Shown here piece after piece: positions 1 to 5,945 of a stretch of 14,618 nucleotides of DNA. Position 1 is the first letter of the stretch. The number at the start of each line of letters is the position of its first letter. The notes under the pieces are model-generated. The model had not been told where the DNA came from. It searched no databases and worked only from the letters and a program-made list of their open reading frames with translations. A program made the position numbers and the translations under genes. The DNA lies in contig JBKJQN010000062.1 in assembly GCA_046593925.1 (NCBI GenBank), forward strand, positions 1 through 14,618, in the 5' to 3' direction. Source of the stretch: JAYVYM01 sp046593925 (GTDB lineage: Bacteria; Actinomycetota; Actinomycetes; Mycobacteriales; SCTD01).

Positions 1-268
1 CGATGACGTCCTGGTCGATGACGTCATCGAGGTCGGCTCGGAACGTCGCACGGTCGATCCGGACACCCCCGGGCGCCAGGGCCGCCAGCTCCTCCCGGGA
101 GATGAAGGTCCGGCGGCCGGCTCTGAGGGGTCGGAGCTCGGCAACCGGTTCGCCGTTGCGGGTGACGATGAACGTCTCACCGGCCCGCACAGCCTCGATC
201 ACCTGATACACCGCCCTGGTCGCCGCGACCGGCTCATCGGTCGTCGAGCTCAACAGCGCGATCGCCAT
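1..268 (-). CDS. Phd/YefM-type antitoxin, 3' part beyond the window
   Basis: Antitoxins of this family bind and neutralise a partner toxin, commonly a VapC/PIN or RelE protein, and repress their own operon. The visible 89 residues contain the family core (a helix ending VIEAVRAGE, then a strand TFIVTRNGEPVAELRPL), followed by an acidic toxin-binding tail rich in D, E, R and A. No stop is reached before base 1, so the end of the gene and any toxin gene lie outside. The start is uncertain. ATG at 268 is the longest option, but the first ~19 residues (268-212) do not resemble the usual N-terminal strand, and that DNA reads on the other strand as a sigma factor remnant. GTG at 211 (VYQVIEAV) is the alternative. 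I infer that the native N-terminus was lost. The family call rests on motif recognition only. Confidence 0.72.
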   Translation of the reverse strand, partial: MAIALLSSTTDEPVAATRAVYQVIEAVRAGETFIVTRNGEPVAELRPLRAGRRTFISREELAALAPGGVRIDRATFRADLDDVIDQDVI

Positions 269-488
269 CTCGAGGGCGTACCGGCCCGCCGCCGACCTGG
301 CGGTCCTCGACCCGCTGCGGGACCGCGCGGAGCTGCGCGGCCACCACCTGCTGCCCAGCGCCCGGGGTGATCTTCTCGCGCAGCTCGGTCGGGCCGAGCA
401 GGCCGGCGAGCAGTTCCGGCGGGCCGCGGTCATGACGGCTGATGAGCCAGAAGGGGCGATGCTGCGGAGGAGGTCCGCGGGGCTGTGA
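207..488 (+). pseudogene. C-terminal remnant of an ECF sigma factor (DUF6596 type)
   Basis: The frame beginning at 207 reads about 93 residues to a TGA at 486-488 and matches the C-terminal region of the sigma-70 family that carries a DUF6596/SnoaL-like extension. The segment VVELNSAIAIS corresponds to the usual VVELNRAVAVS. HHLLPSARGDLLAQLGRAEQA corresponds to the conserved hydrophobic-helix and LLxxLGRxxEA motif, and FRRAAVMTADEPEGAML to the final helix. The sigma-2 and sigma-4 DNA-binding regions are absent, there is an in-frame TGA at 204-206, and no start codon with a ribosome site precedes the fragment. It cannot work as a sigma factor. It ends one base before the convergent TetR stop, so the ancestral gene was probably its convergent neighbour. 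The 5' side is antisense to the antitoxin start. Confidence 0.62.
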
Positions 489-489
489 G

Positions 490-1149
490 TCAGCTTGCCG
501 AACCGCTCCCGCGGGGGAGCAGCTGCGCTCGCAGCCCGTCCTCGACGAACCGGGCGTAGCGCGGCAGCTCCCAGCTGCTACGCAGGACCAGCAGGTCGTA
601 AAGCTCGGGGGAGCTGTAGGTCCAGAGCACATCGGCTGCCTGTCGGACGGTCAGGCCGGGGCGCAGCTGGCCGGTGGCAGCCAGGCGTCGTGCGTTCTCG
701 GTCATCCGGTGGCGCCGGGTCTGGTCGAGCTCGCCGGCCAGCTCGGCCAGCTCCGGGTCGTGGGAAGCGCCCGCGCGCACCAGCAGCAGGATCGGCGCGA
801 CCCGGGGCGCGACCTCGGCGGTGAGCAGTGCCCATCCTCGACACAGCACCTCGGGATCGACGGGGCTCAGCGCGTCGGAGCGCCGCTCCGCAGGGATGGC
901 TCCCTCGCCGGCGAGCGCCTTGTCCACGACAGCCCTGACGAGGCCGGGCTTCCCACCGAACCGTTTGTAGACCGACTCGACCGACACGTCGCACACCCGG
1001 GCCACCCTGGCCACCGTGGTGGCGGCGTAGCCGTCGGTCAGCAGCAGGCAACGGGCGGCGTCGAGCAGGAGCTCGCGGGTCTGCTCGGCCTGGGCCTGGC
1101 GGCTGCGGGCGTCGTACGGGCGCTTGACCTGCCTCACCTCCCGGTCCAT
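490..1149 (-). CDS. TetR/AcrR family transcriptional regulator
   Basis: A 219-residue one-domain repressor of typical TetR length. The N-terminal DNA-binding domain runs from about residue 20 to 70: the helix TRELLLDAARCLLLTDGY, then the helix-turn-helix TTVARVARVCDVSVESVYKRF (44-64) and the usual GGKPGLVRAVVDKAL continuation. The rest is the all-helical, poorly conserved ligand and dimer domain. I chose ATG at 1149 because on the minus strand a GATACA hexamer (1155-1160) ends five bases upstream, fitting a leaderless transcript; the reading frame is open further upstream but without homology. The gene is divergent from the SnoaL/NmrA pair, the classic arrangement for a TetR protein controlling its neighbour and itself. 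The ligand cannot be predicted. Confidence 0.88.
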   Translation of the reverse strand: MDREVRQVKRPYDARSRQAQAEQTRELLLDAARCLLLTDGYAATTVARVARVCDVSVESVYKRFGGKPGLVRAVVDKALAGEGAIPAERRSDALSPVDPEVLCRGWALLTAEVAPRVAPILLLVRAGASHDPELAELAGELDQTRRHRMTENARRLAATGQLRPGLTVRQAADVLWTYSSPELYDLLVLRSSWELPRYARFVEDGLRAQLLPRGSGSAS

Positions 1150-1154
1150 GCTCC

Positions 1155-1167
1155 TGTATCGGATACA
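1155..1167. promoter_or_regulatory. Palindromic operator in the divergent promoter region
   Basis: TGTATCGGATACA is a perfect inverted repeat of six-base arms around one central base, in the 44-bp gap between the TetR start (1149) and the SnoaL-like start (1194). Because of the symmetry, each strand carries the hexamer GATACA, a plausible -10 element facing each gene. On the minus strand it lies five bases before the TetR ATG. On the plus strand (1162-1167) it would start transcription near 1174, before a weak GGGA ribosome site at 1184-1187. A second small palindrome, CTGTAACAG, lies at 1173-1181. Binding by the adjacent TetR protein is inferred. Confidence 0.6.
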
Positions 1168-1193
1168 CACAACTGTAACAGACGGGACCTCCC

Positions 1194-1616
1194 ATGACTG
1201 ACGGCGCCAAAGCTTTCCTGACCGCGCTCCAGGCGGCCACAAACGCACATGATGTTGACGCGCTGGTGGCGTGCTTCACCGAGGACTACCGCAACGAGAC
1301 CCCGGTGCACCCGGCGCGCGGCTTCAGTGGCCGCGAGCAGGTCCGGAGCAACTGGCAGCAGATCTTCGGCTTCGTGCCCGACATGCACGCCACGGTGCTC
1401 AGCTCGGCGAGCAGTGGTCCCACGTTGTGGTCGGAATGGGAGATGGCAGGCACCCGCCGCGACGGTACGCAGCACCTGATGCGTGGCGTCATCATCTTCG
1501 GTCTCGACGGCCACCGGGCCTGTTCAGCGCGGTTCTACCTCGAGCCTGTCGACGACGAGAGCGCGGGCGTCACCGAGGTGGTCCGTGCCCAGGTGCACGC
1601 CGACGCCCCCGCATGA
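1194..1616 (+). CDS. SnoaL-like / NTF2-fold protein
   Basis: A 140-residue protein matching the small alpha+beta cone fold of the SnoaL/NTF2 superfamily. It starts with the diagnostic helix pattern AFLTALQAATNAHDVDALVACFTEDY, followed by a short loop ending in GFSGREQVRSNWQQIF and a curved sheet with WSEWEMAGTRRDGTQHLMRGVIIF. Members include cyclases, isomerases and many proteins of unknown role, so no reaction can be assigned. The ATG has only a weak GGGA site six bases upstream. The stop TGA overlaps the next start (ATGA at 1613-1616), so the two genes are probably translated together. Control by the divergent TetR is inferred from layout. Confidence 0.82.
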   Translation: MTDGAKAFLTALQAATNAHDVDALVACFTEDYRNETPVHPARGFSGREQVRSNWQQIFGFVPDMHATVLSSASSGPTLWSEWEMAGTRRDGTQHLMRGVIIFGLDGHRACSARFYLEPVDDESAGVTEVVRAQVHADAPA

Positions 1617-2500
1617 TCGTCGTCGCGGGTGGCAGCGGACTGCTGGGCCGGCTCGTGGTCGCCGACCTCGTCGCGCGCGGCGAGACCGTTCGGGTACTGG
1701 TCAGGGACGCCGATCGGGCTGCCGGACTGCTCCCGGACGAGGTTCAGATCCGGGCTGCGGACGTGCGCCGCCCCGAAGCGCTCGGGGGGGCGGTCGCCGG
1801 CGCGCAGGTGCTGGTGTCGGCCGTCCACGGCTTCCTCGGGGGGCGGGGCGCCGGGCCGGCCGCCGTCGACGACCGCGGCAACACCAACCTGATGAAGGTG
1901 GCCCGAGCGGAAGGCGCGGAGGTGGTCCTGGTCTCCGTCCTGGGTGCCGCGCCGGACAGCCGGTCCGAGCTCTTCCGCGCCAAGTACGCGGCCGAGCAGG
2001 AGCTGCGCCGCTGCGGGACGCCGTGGACCGTGGTCCGCGCAGCGGCATTCTTGGAGACCTGGCTCGGGATTCTGCGGCAGACCGCGGGCAGGGCCGGCCG
2101 GCCGCTGGTCTTCGGGCGCGGCGAGCAACCCATCGCCTTCGTGTCAGCGGTCGACGTCGCCGACGTGGTCGTCCGCGCTGTCACCGACAACACGCTGCGC
2201 GGCCAGGTCCTCGAGATCGGCGGCAACCGCCTGACCATGAACGAGCTGGCTGCTGCCGTCCAGGTCGCCGACGGGCGGGCCGCTGCCCCACGGCATCTGC
2301 CGAGGTTGCTGCTGCGGGCGTGCGGCACCCTCGGGCCGGTCAGCCCGCGGTTCGCCCGGCAGAACCGCACTGCCCTGCTGATGGACGGCAGCGACCTCGG
2401 GGCAGGTGACCGCGACCTGCGGGCGCGGTTCGACCTGCCACCGGCGCGGACGGTCGCCGACGTCCTTGCCACGACCGGCCCGCGACCACTGGCCCGCTGA
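1613..2500 (+). CDS. NmrA-like NAD(P)-binding (atypical SDR) protein
   Basis: A 295-residue Rossmann-fold protein. The dinucleotide-binding loop GGSGLLG is at residues 6-12 directly after the first strand (MIVVA). The second strand ends VRVLVRD, where the Arg residues suggest NADP(H) preference. Further markers are VLVSAVHGF, the GNTNLMKVARAEGAEVVLVS block and the C-terminal IAFVSAVDVADVVVRAV segment of the NmrA/NAD(P)H-binding family. The classical SDR YxxxK catalytic pair is not evident, as is usual for this group, although SELFRAKYAAEQEL occupies the corresponding region. Members are oxidoreductases or redox-sensing regulators. The ATG lies inside the upstream stop, and the pair forms one operon downstream of the TetR-type operator. 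The substrate is unknown. Confidence 0.85.
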   Translation: MIVVAGGSGLLGRLVVADLVARGETVRVLVRDADRAAGLLPDEVQIRAADVRRPEALGGAVAGAQVLVSAVHGFLGGRGAGPAAVDDRGNTNLMKVARAEGAEVVLVSVLGAAPDSRSELFRAKYAAEQELRRCGTPWTVVRAAAFLETWLGILRQTAGRAGRPLVFGRGEQPIAFVSAVDVADVVVRAVTDNTLRGQVLEIGGNRLTMNELAAAVQVADGRAAAPRHLPRLLLRACGTLGPVSPRFARQNRTALLMDGSDLGAGDRDLRARFDLPPARTVADVLATTGPRPLAR

Positions 2501-2558
2501 CGTCCGGCTAGCCCCCGGTCCTGCTCCACGAGCCGTCCCGATCTGCTGCACTGCTGAT

Positions 2559-3377
2559 GTGAACCGTCCCGTGAGCCGCCGAGCCCTGCTGCTCGGCGGG
2601 GCTGCCGCCGGGTGCGGCTGGGCTCGGCGTCGCGGCGTCGTCCTCGCGGGTACAGCATGTGGCCCGCAGTCGCACGGCTGGCGCCGGCTCGTTGCCGACA
2701 GCCGCCGAGGGTCAGGTGGCGCTCGTACAGGTGCGGTCGGCGGCGCGGGGCGCGACGTCGGCTTCTGGACTGCGGTACCCGCCGGGCACGGCGACGGCCG
2801 CGGGCTCCCGGTCTGCCTGGTGCTGCACGGCGCGAGCGCGACGACGGCGGACTTCAGCCGGTTCGGCCTGGCCCGCTTCCTTTCCGCCGCGGTCACCTCG
2901 GGCAGCGCGCCGTTTGTCCTTGCCGGGCCGGACGGTGGCCGCAGCTCGTGGCTGGGCGACGGCCCGGGCTCGCCGGACGACCCGCAGCGGATGCTGGCCG
3001 AAGAACTCCCGCAGTGGTGCCGCGACCGGGGGTACGACACCTCGCGCATGGCGGCGTACGGCTGGTCGATGGGCGGGTTCGGCGCCTTGCGTGCGGCCGA
3101 GCTGCGCCCGGGGAGCCTTCGCGCGGTCGCGGCCCTCAGCCCGGCGGTGGCCGGTGGTGACCCGGTCTTTCGTGACGCACGCCGACTCGACCCGGCCGCA
3201 ACTGCCCTGTGGTGTGCAGAGTCCGACGCCTTCTTCCCGGCGGTGCAGGACTTGGCGGGTGCGCTCGCACAGCCGCCGGCACTGGCCGGCCGTGGCCCAG
3301 GAGGGCACACCCGCGTCTACTGGGACTCGGTGACGCCGGCCGCGTTCGCCTTCGTGGCCACCCGCCTCGCGGGCTGA
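2559..3377 (+). CDS. Secreted alpha/beta-hydrolase esterase (probably frameshifted near its N-terminus)
   Basis: The C-terminal two thirds is a clear esterase-D/PF00756-like hydrolase. It has the oxyanion strand LPVCLVLHG, the nucleophile elbow GWSMGG with Ser170, an acid Asp223 in WCAESDAFF and the base His250 in GGHTRVYW. The N-terminus starts with a twin-arginine-like signal (SRRALLLGG), so export is likely. The open frame is continuous from GTG 2559. Between about 2610 and 2750, however, third-position G/C preference and family-like sequence move to the next frame, which gives a proper hydrophobic signal continuation (GAAGLGVAA) and later SAARG, before returning to the first frame at RDVGFWT. 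A pair of compensating single-base changes, or sequencing errors, would explain this. No strong ribosome site precedes the GTG. Substrate unknown. Confidence 0.75.
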   Translation: MNRPVSRRALLLGGAAAGCGWARRRGVVLAGTACGPQSHGWRRLVADSRRGSGGARTGAVGGAGRDVGFWTAVPAGHGDGRGLPVCLVLHGASATTADFSRFGLARFLSAAVTSGSAPFVLAGPDGGRSSWLGDGPGSPDDPQRMLAEELPQWCRDRGYDTSRMAAYGWSMGGFGALRAAELRPGSLRAVAALSPAVAGGDPVFRDARRLDPAATALWCAESDAFFPAVQDLAGALAQPPALAGRGPGGHTRVYWDSVTPAAFAFVATRLAG

Positions 3378-4000
3378 CCGCTGCGGCCGGCGGCGCGTAC
3401 CGCGCCGGCGCCGGCCAGGTCACCGCGGGCGTGGAGTCCGGCGATAACGCCCTCGACGTCGGCCGTCGGGCGGTTCTGACTCAGCTTGGCCGTCGCCTCG
3501 ACGCGGCTGATCACGAGCTCGATGCCGACAATCGCGCGCAGCTGACCGGCGACGTATTCGGCCGGCGCATCGTCGGCGTCCCACGGCTGGGCCTCGCCCG
3601 CCTCGTGCTTGTGGGTCAGCCGGCGTACGACGTCGTCCACCCACGCCAGGTCGTCGTGGACCACCAGCTCGCCGTACACGTGGGCGGTCAGGTAGTTCCA
3701 GGTCGGGACTACCCGCCCGTGCTCGGCGGTCGAGGCGTACCAGGTCGGCGTGACGTAGGCATCCGGCCCCCGCACGATGACCAGCGCCTCGCCGAGCACC
3801 GGCAAGCGCCACTGGCCGTTGGCGCGCGCCAGATGGCCGTACAGGCTGCCGTGCCGGCCGACAGACGGCTCGTACAGGAACGGCAGCAGCGTCGACTTCA
3901 GGCCGTCCGCGGTGGCGGTGACGAGGTCGGCCGCACCGTGCCGGGCCAGCAGGTTATGCACGACGGCGTCGGACGCCGAAAAGTGGGCTGGGACGTACAT
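3317..4000 (-). CDS. PaiB-like FMN-binding negative transcriptional regulator
   Basis: A 227-residue protein of the PaiB/FMN_bind_2 family (split-barrel flavin-binding fold). Recognisable blocks are the N-terminal MYVPAHFSASD, LLPFLYEP, GSLYGHLARAN, YVTPTWYAS, VPTWNYLTAHVYG and the family signature KLSQNRPTADVEGVIAGL. In Bacillus subtilis PaiB acts with PaiA in control of sporulation and degradative enzyme genes; in actinobacteria the role is mostly unproven. No PaiA-like acetyltransferase is adjacent; the Eis-like protein further right is a different GNAT branch. Its last 61 bases overlap the convergent esterase gene, and the C-terminal tail after KLSQNRP is longer and more basic than usual. 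No good ribosome site precedes the ATG at 4000. Confidence 0.88.
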   Translation of the reverse strand: MYVPAHFSASDAVVHNLLARHGAADLVTATADGLKSTLLPFLYEPSVGRHGSLYGHLARANGQWRLPVLGEALVIVRGPDAYVTPTWYASTAEHGRVVPTWNYLTAHVYGELVVHDDLAWVDDVVRRLTHKHEAGEAQPWDADDAPAEYVAGQLRAIVGIELVISRVEATAKLSQNRPTADVEGVIAGLHARGDLAGAGAVRAAGRSGQPARRVATKANAAGVTESQ

Positions 4001-4102
4001 GGGCCGCCTGTTCCGCGTCGTCGAAGCCTCATCAGCCTGTCACGCGCGGGGGCGCAGCAGGCGGACCGCCGCTCAAGTGGGCGACGTCCGTGACGATCCC
4101 CC

Positions 4103-4118
4103 TACCGTGGGTGCTGTG
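4103..4118 (+). promoter_or_regulatory. Candidate -10 element for a leaderless MFS transcript
   Basis: TACCGT at 4103-4108 fits the actinobacterial -10 pattern TAnnnT and lies seven bases before GTG 4116. No ribosome binding site is visible before this GTG, so transcription may begin at or next to the start codon. No convincing -35 hexamer is seen. The assignment is by pattern only. Confidence 0.42.
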
Positions 4119-5444
4119 ACGGGAGTAGCTTCCGGGCCGGTCAGGCCTGTCGAGGGGTACCGCGACCTGCTGCGCTCGCGGCCGTACGTCGGGCTGCTCG
4201 TCAGCCGGCTCGTCTCGATGATCGGCGACCAGCTGGCGCGGGTTGCCCTGACGGTGCTGGTCTTCCAGCGCACCGGGAGCGGGGCGCTTTCCGCCGCCGC
4301 TTACGCGGCATCGTTCCTGCCCGCGATCGTCGCCGGCCCCCTGCTCGGTGGCCTGGCTGACCGGTTTCCCCGTCGTCGGGTGCTGGTCCTCGCTGACCTG
4401 GTACGGGCGGTGCTGTTTGCCTGCATGGCCCTGCCGGGCCTGTCGTTGCCGGTCCTGCTCGGGCTGGTCCTGCTGGCCGGTACCGCCGAGGCGCCCTGGA
4501 CGGCGGCGAGGGCGCCGCTGATGCGCGACGTGCTGCTCGATGACCGCGGCTACCGGCTCGGCACCGGCGTCGACGAGGCCCTGGACCAGTCGGGGCAAGT
4601 GGTCGGCTTCGCCCTGGCCGGCGCCGTCCTGGTCGTCCTGTCGCCGCCGGCGGCGCTTCTGCTCGATGCGGTCAGCTTCCTTGGCTCGGCGGCCGTCGTC
4701 CGGCTGCTGCTCATCGCCGGTACGGCAGCGCAGGCGCCGGCTGACCAGCACGCCGCTCGCAGTGGCGGCCCGGCCGGCACCGTGGCCGTGGTCCGCAGGC
4801 ACGCCGCTCAGTCGGTACGGGACGCGGCCGTCGGCTGGCGTGCGGCGACCTCGTCGCGGGGCCGGCGGCCGATGCTGCTGACCTGGGTGGGCGTGTCATG
4901 CGTCGTGGTGCCGGAGGCCGTGGCGACCCCCTGGGCGATCGGTCTGGGCGCAGGACCGATCGGGATCGGGCTGCTGTTCGCGGCCGCGCCGCTCGGCAAC
5001 GTCTTCGGCGTGCTGCTCGTCGGCCGGGTCTCCGATGCCCGCGCCGAGCAGCTACTCCTGCCGTTGGCGGTCCTGTCGATCGTCCCGCTGGCCCTGTGCC
5101 TGACCAACCCGGTGCTGCCGGTCGCGCTGGCTCTGGTGTGGCTGTCCGGGGTGGGCGTGAGCTTCAGCCTGCTGGCGAGGGTGGCCTTCGTACGGGCCGT
5201 CGAGGGTCCGTACCGCGGCCGGGCGTTCTCCGTCGCCGCGGCCGGTGTGACGGCCGGTCAAGGGCTGGGCATCACGGTCGTCGGGGCGCTCACTGCCTTC
5301 GTGGCCCCCGCGGTCGCTGTCGGCGTCGTCGGGGTTGCCGGGCTGGTCCTGCTGGCCGGCACCGCCCGGCTCACCGGGTCGCGCGTGCGCTCCGGCGCGT
5401 CCACCGGGAACGGCAGTGCGGGGTCGACGTCCACGGTTCGTTGA
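4116..5444 (+). CDS. MFS transporter, drug/siderophore-exporter type
   Basis: A 442-residue integral membrane protein with about 10-12 hydrophobic segments. It begins with an amphipathic YRDLLRSRPYVGLLVSRLVS segment seen in EntS/MdfA-like exporters. The family loop between the second and third helices is present as GGLADRFPRRRVLVLAD (78-94). A central polar loop near residues 205-250 separates the two six-helix halves, and the second half opens with RRPMLLTWVGVSC. It would export a small molecule using the proton gradient; the substrate cannot be predicted. The frame is open upstream through the paiB antisense region, but homology starts just after GTG 4116, which also has a -10-like element seven bases before it. 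It is divergent from the PaiB-like gene, so the two may share a regulatory region of 115 bases. Confidence 0.85.
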   Translation: MTGVASGPVRPVEGYRDLLRSRPYVGLLVSRLVSMIGDQLARVALTVLVFQRTGSGALSAAAYAASFLPAIVAGPLLGGLADRFPRRRVLVLADLVRAVLFACMALPGLSLPVLLGLVLLAGTAEAPWTAARAPLMRDVLLDDRGYRLGTGVDEALDQSGQVVGFALAGAVLVVLSPPAALLLDAVSFLGSAAVVRLLLIAGTAAQAPADQHAARSGGPAGTVAVVRRHAAQSVRDAAVGWRAATSSRGRRPMLLTWVGVSCVVVPEAVATPWAIGLGAGPIGIGLLFAAAPLGNVFGVLLVGRVSDARAEQLLLPLAVLSIVPLALCLTNPVLPVALALVWLSGVGVSFSLLARVAFVRAVEGPYRGRAFSVAAAGVTAGQGLGITVVGALTAFVAPAVAVGVVGVAGLVLLAGTARLTGSRVRSGASTGNGSAGSTSTVR

Positions 5445-5570
5445 GTCCTGCCCTGTCGGTGCAGTAGCCGTTAGGCCATTCGGGTGAAAGATGGCTCCTG
5501 TGCGCCTGTTTGGACATGCTTCGCCCAGGTTTGGCCGCGGTCGGAGTAGTCGGAAGCGCCGAAGCACTGC

Positions 5571-5601
5571 GCCGAACGGCATCGGAACGCTACCGTTCGG
5601 C
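5571..5601. repeat. Perfect 9-bp inverted repeat with internal -10-like hexamer
   Basis: GCCGAACGG (5571-5579) and CCGTTCGGC (5593-5601) are exact reverse complements separated by 13 bases. The loop edge and right arm contain TACCGT (5591-5596), the same -10-like hexamer seen before the MFS start. The repeat could be an operator overlapping a promoter for the downstream leader, or an RNA hairpin. No -35 is obvious. Confidence 0.45.
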
Positions 5602-5634
5602 TACCAGCAGCGACCAAGGCGGGCAGTGCCCCCC

Positions 5635-5652
5635 TCCGGTCCGAAGACCGGA
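5635..5652 (+). promoter_or_regulatory. Tetraloop hairpin abutting a ribosome binding site
   Basis: TCCGGTC (5635-5641) pairs perfectly with GACCGGA (5646-5652) around a CGAA loop. The final A of the stem is the first A of the AAGGAG ribosome site at 5652-5657, so folding could affect ribosome access to the six-codon ORF that follows. Confidence 0.5.
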
Positions 5653-5665
5653 AGGAGTCACCACA

Positions 5666-5686
5666 ATGCGCTCCCACAGCTGGTAA
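5666..5686 (+). CDS. Six-residue leader peptide candidate (MRSHSW)
   Basis: ATG 5666 is followed by CGC TCC CAC AGC TGG and TAA at 5684-5686. It has the strongest ribosome site in this gap, AAGGAG at 5652-5657, eight bases upstream. It is far too short to be a normal protein. Its position after a hairpin and 70 bases before a large stable hairpin is like that of attenuation leader peptides. There is no run of one regulatory codon, so the signal sensed, if any, is unclear. It could also be a chance match. Confidence 0.35.
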   Translation: MRSHSW

Positions 5687-5755
5687 CCCCTTGTTGCGCC
5701 ATCCGCTTCTAGGTTGACGGCGCAGCACACAGCACGAACAGACAGTCCTGCCCAC

Positions 5756-5794
5756 GAGGCCGGCGGCCGGTGTCTCCACACCGCCGTCGGCCTC
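5756..5794 (+). terminator. Strong GC hairpin, possible attenuator
   Basis: 5756-5773 pairs with 5778-5794 over 17 base pairs, with one G-U pair, one bulged C and a CTCC loop. The stem runs GAGGCCG near the base to GGTGT at the loop. It is followed by TTGCAT rather than a long T run, which is common for hairpin terminators in high-GC actinobacteria. It lies 70 bases after the six-codon ORF and about 190 bases before the GGDEF-EAL start, so read-through would be needed if transcription begins upstream. Confidence 0.5.
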
Positions 5795-5855
5795 TTGCAT
5801 GTCGACCGTCCGCACAGCGGTCTTGACAGTCGGGTCTCATTCCCACCCGGACGGG

Positions 5856-5869
5856 TGAACGGACTTCGT
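5856..5869 (+). repeat. 14-base element shared with 13655-13668
   Basis: TGAACGGACTTCGT occurs here and, exactly, at 13655-13668 in the other large non-coding gap. Each copy is followed, three to four bases later, by a short TTCG...CGAA inverted repeat. It is preceded here by the palindrome CACCCG-GA-CGGGTG. Function unknown; it may be a protein binding site or promoter element. Confidence 0.4.
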
Positions 5870-5945
5870 CGATTCGCGGCGAATGGCACGAGTGGCCACC
5901 CGAACGGCCCATTCCGCTGTTCGCGGCCCCCGTCGACAGGAGCAC

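Noticed and set aside
16..29. Palindrome CGATGACGTCATCG with a second CGATGACGTC at 1-10
   Set aside because: It lies within the antitoxin coding sequence as the repeated Asp-Val-Ile codons. The repetition is explained by the protein.
3777..4115. A possible N-terminal extension of the MFS transporter
   Set aside because: It is antisense to the PaiB-like gene, polar and not membrane-like. Homology starts just after GTG 4116.
5668..5711. A reading frame with LVTPCCAIRF after the six-codon ORF, considered as a cysteine leader peptide
   Set aside because: It has no start codon with a ribosome site in that frame near 5666. It would need a frameshift from MRSHSW, for which there is no evidence.
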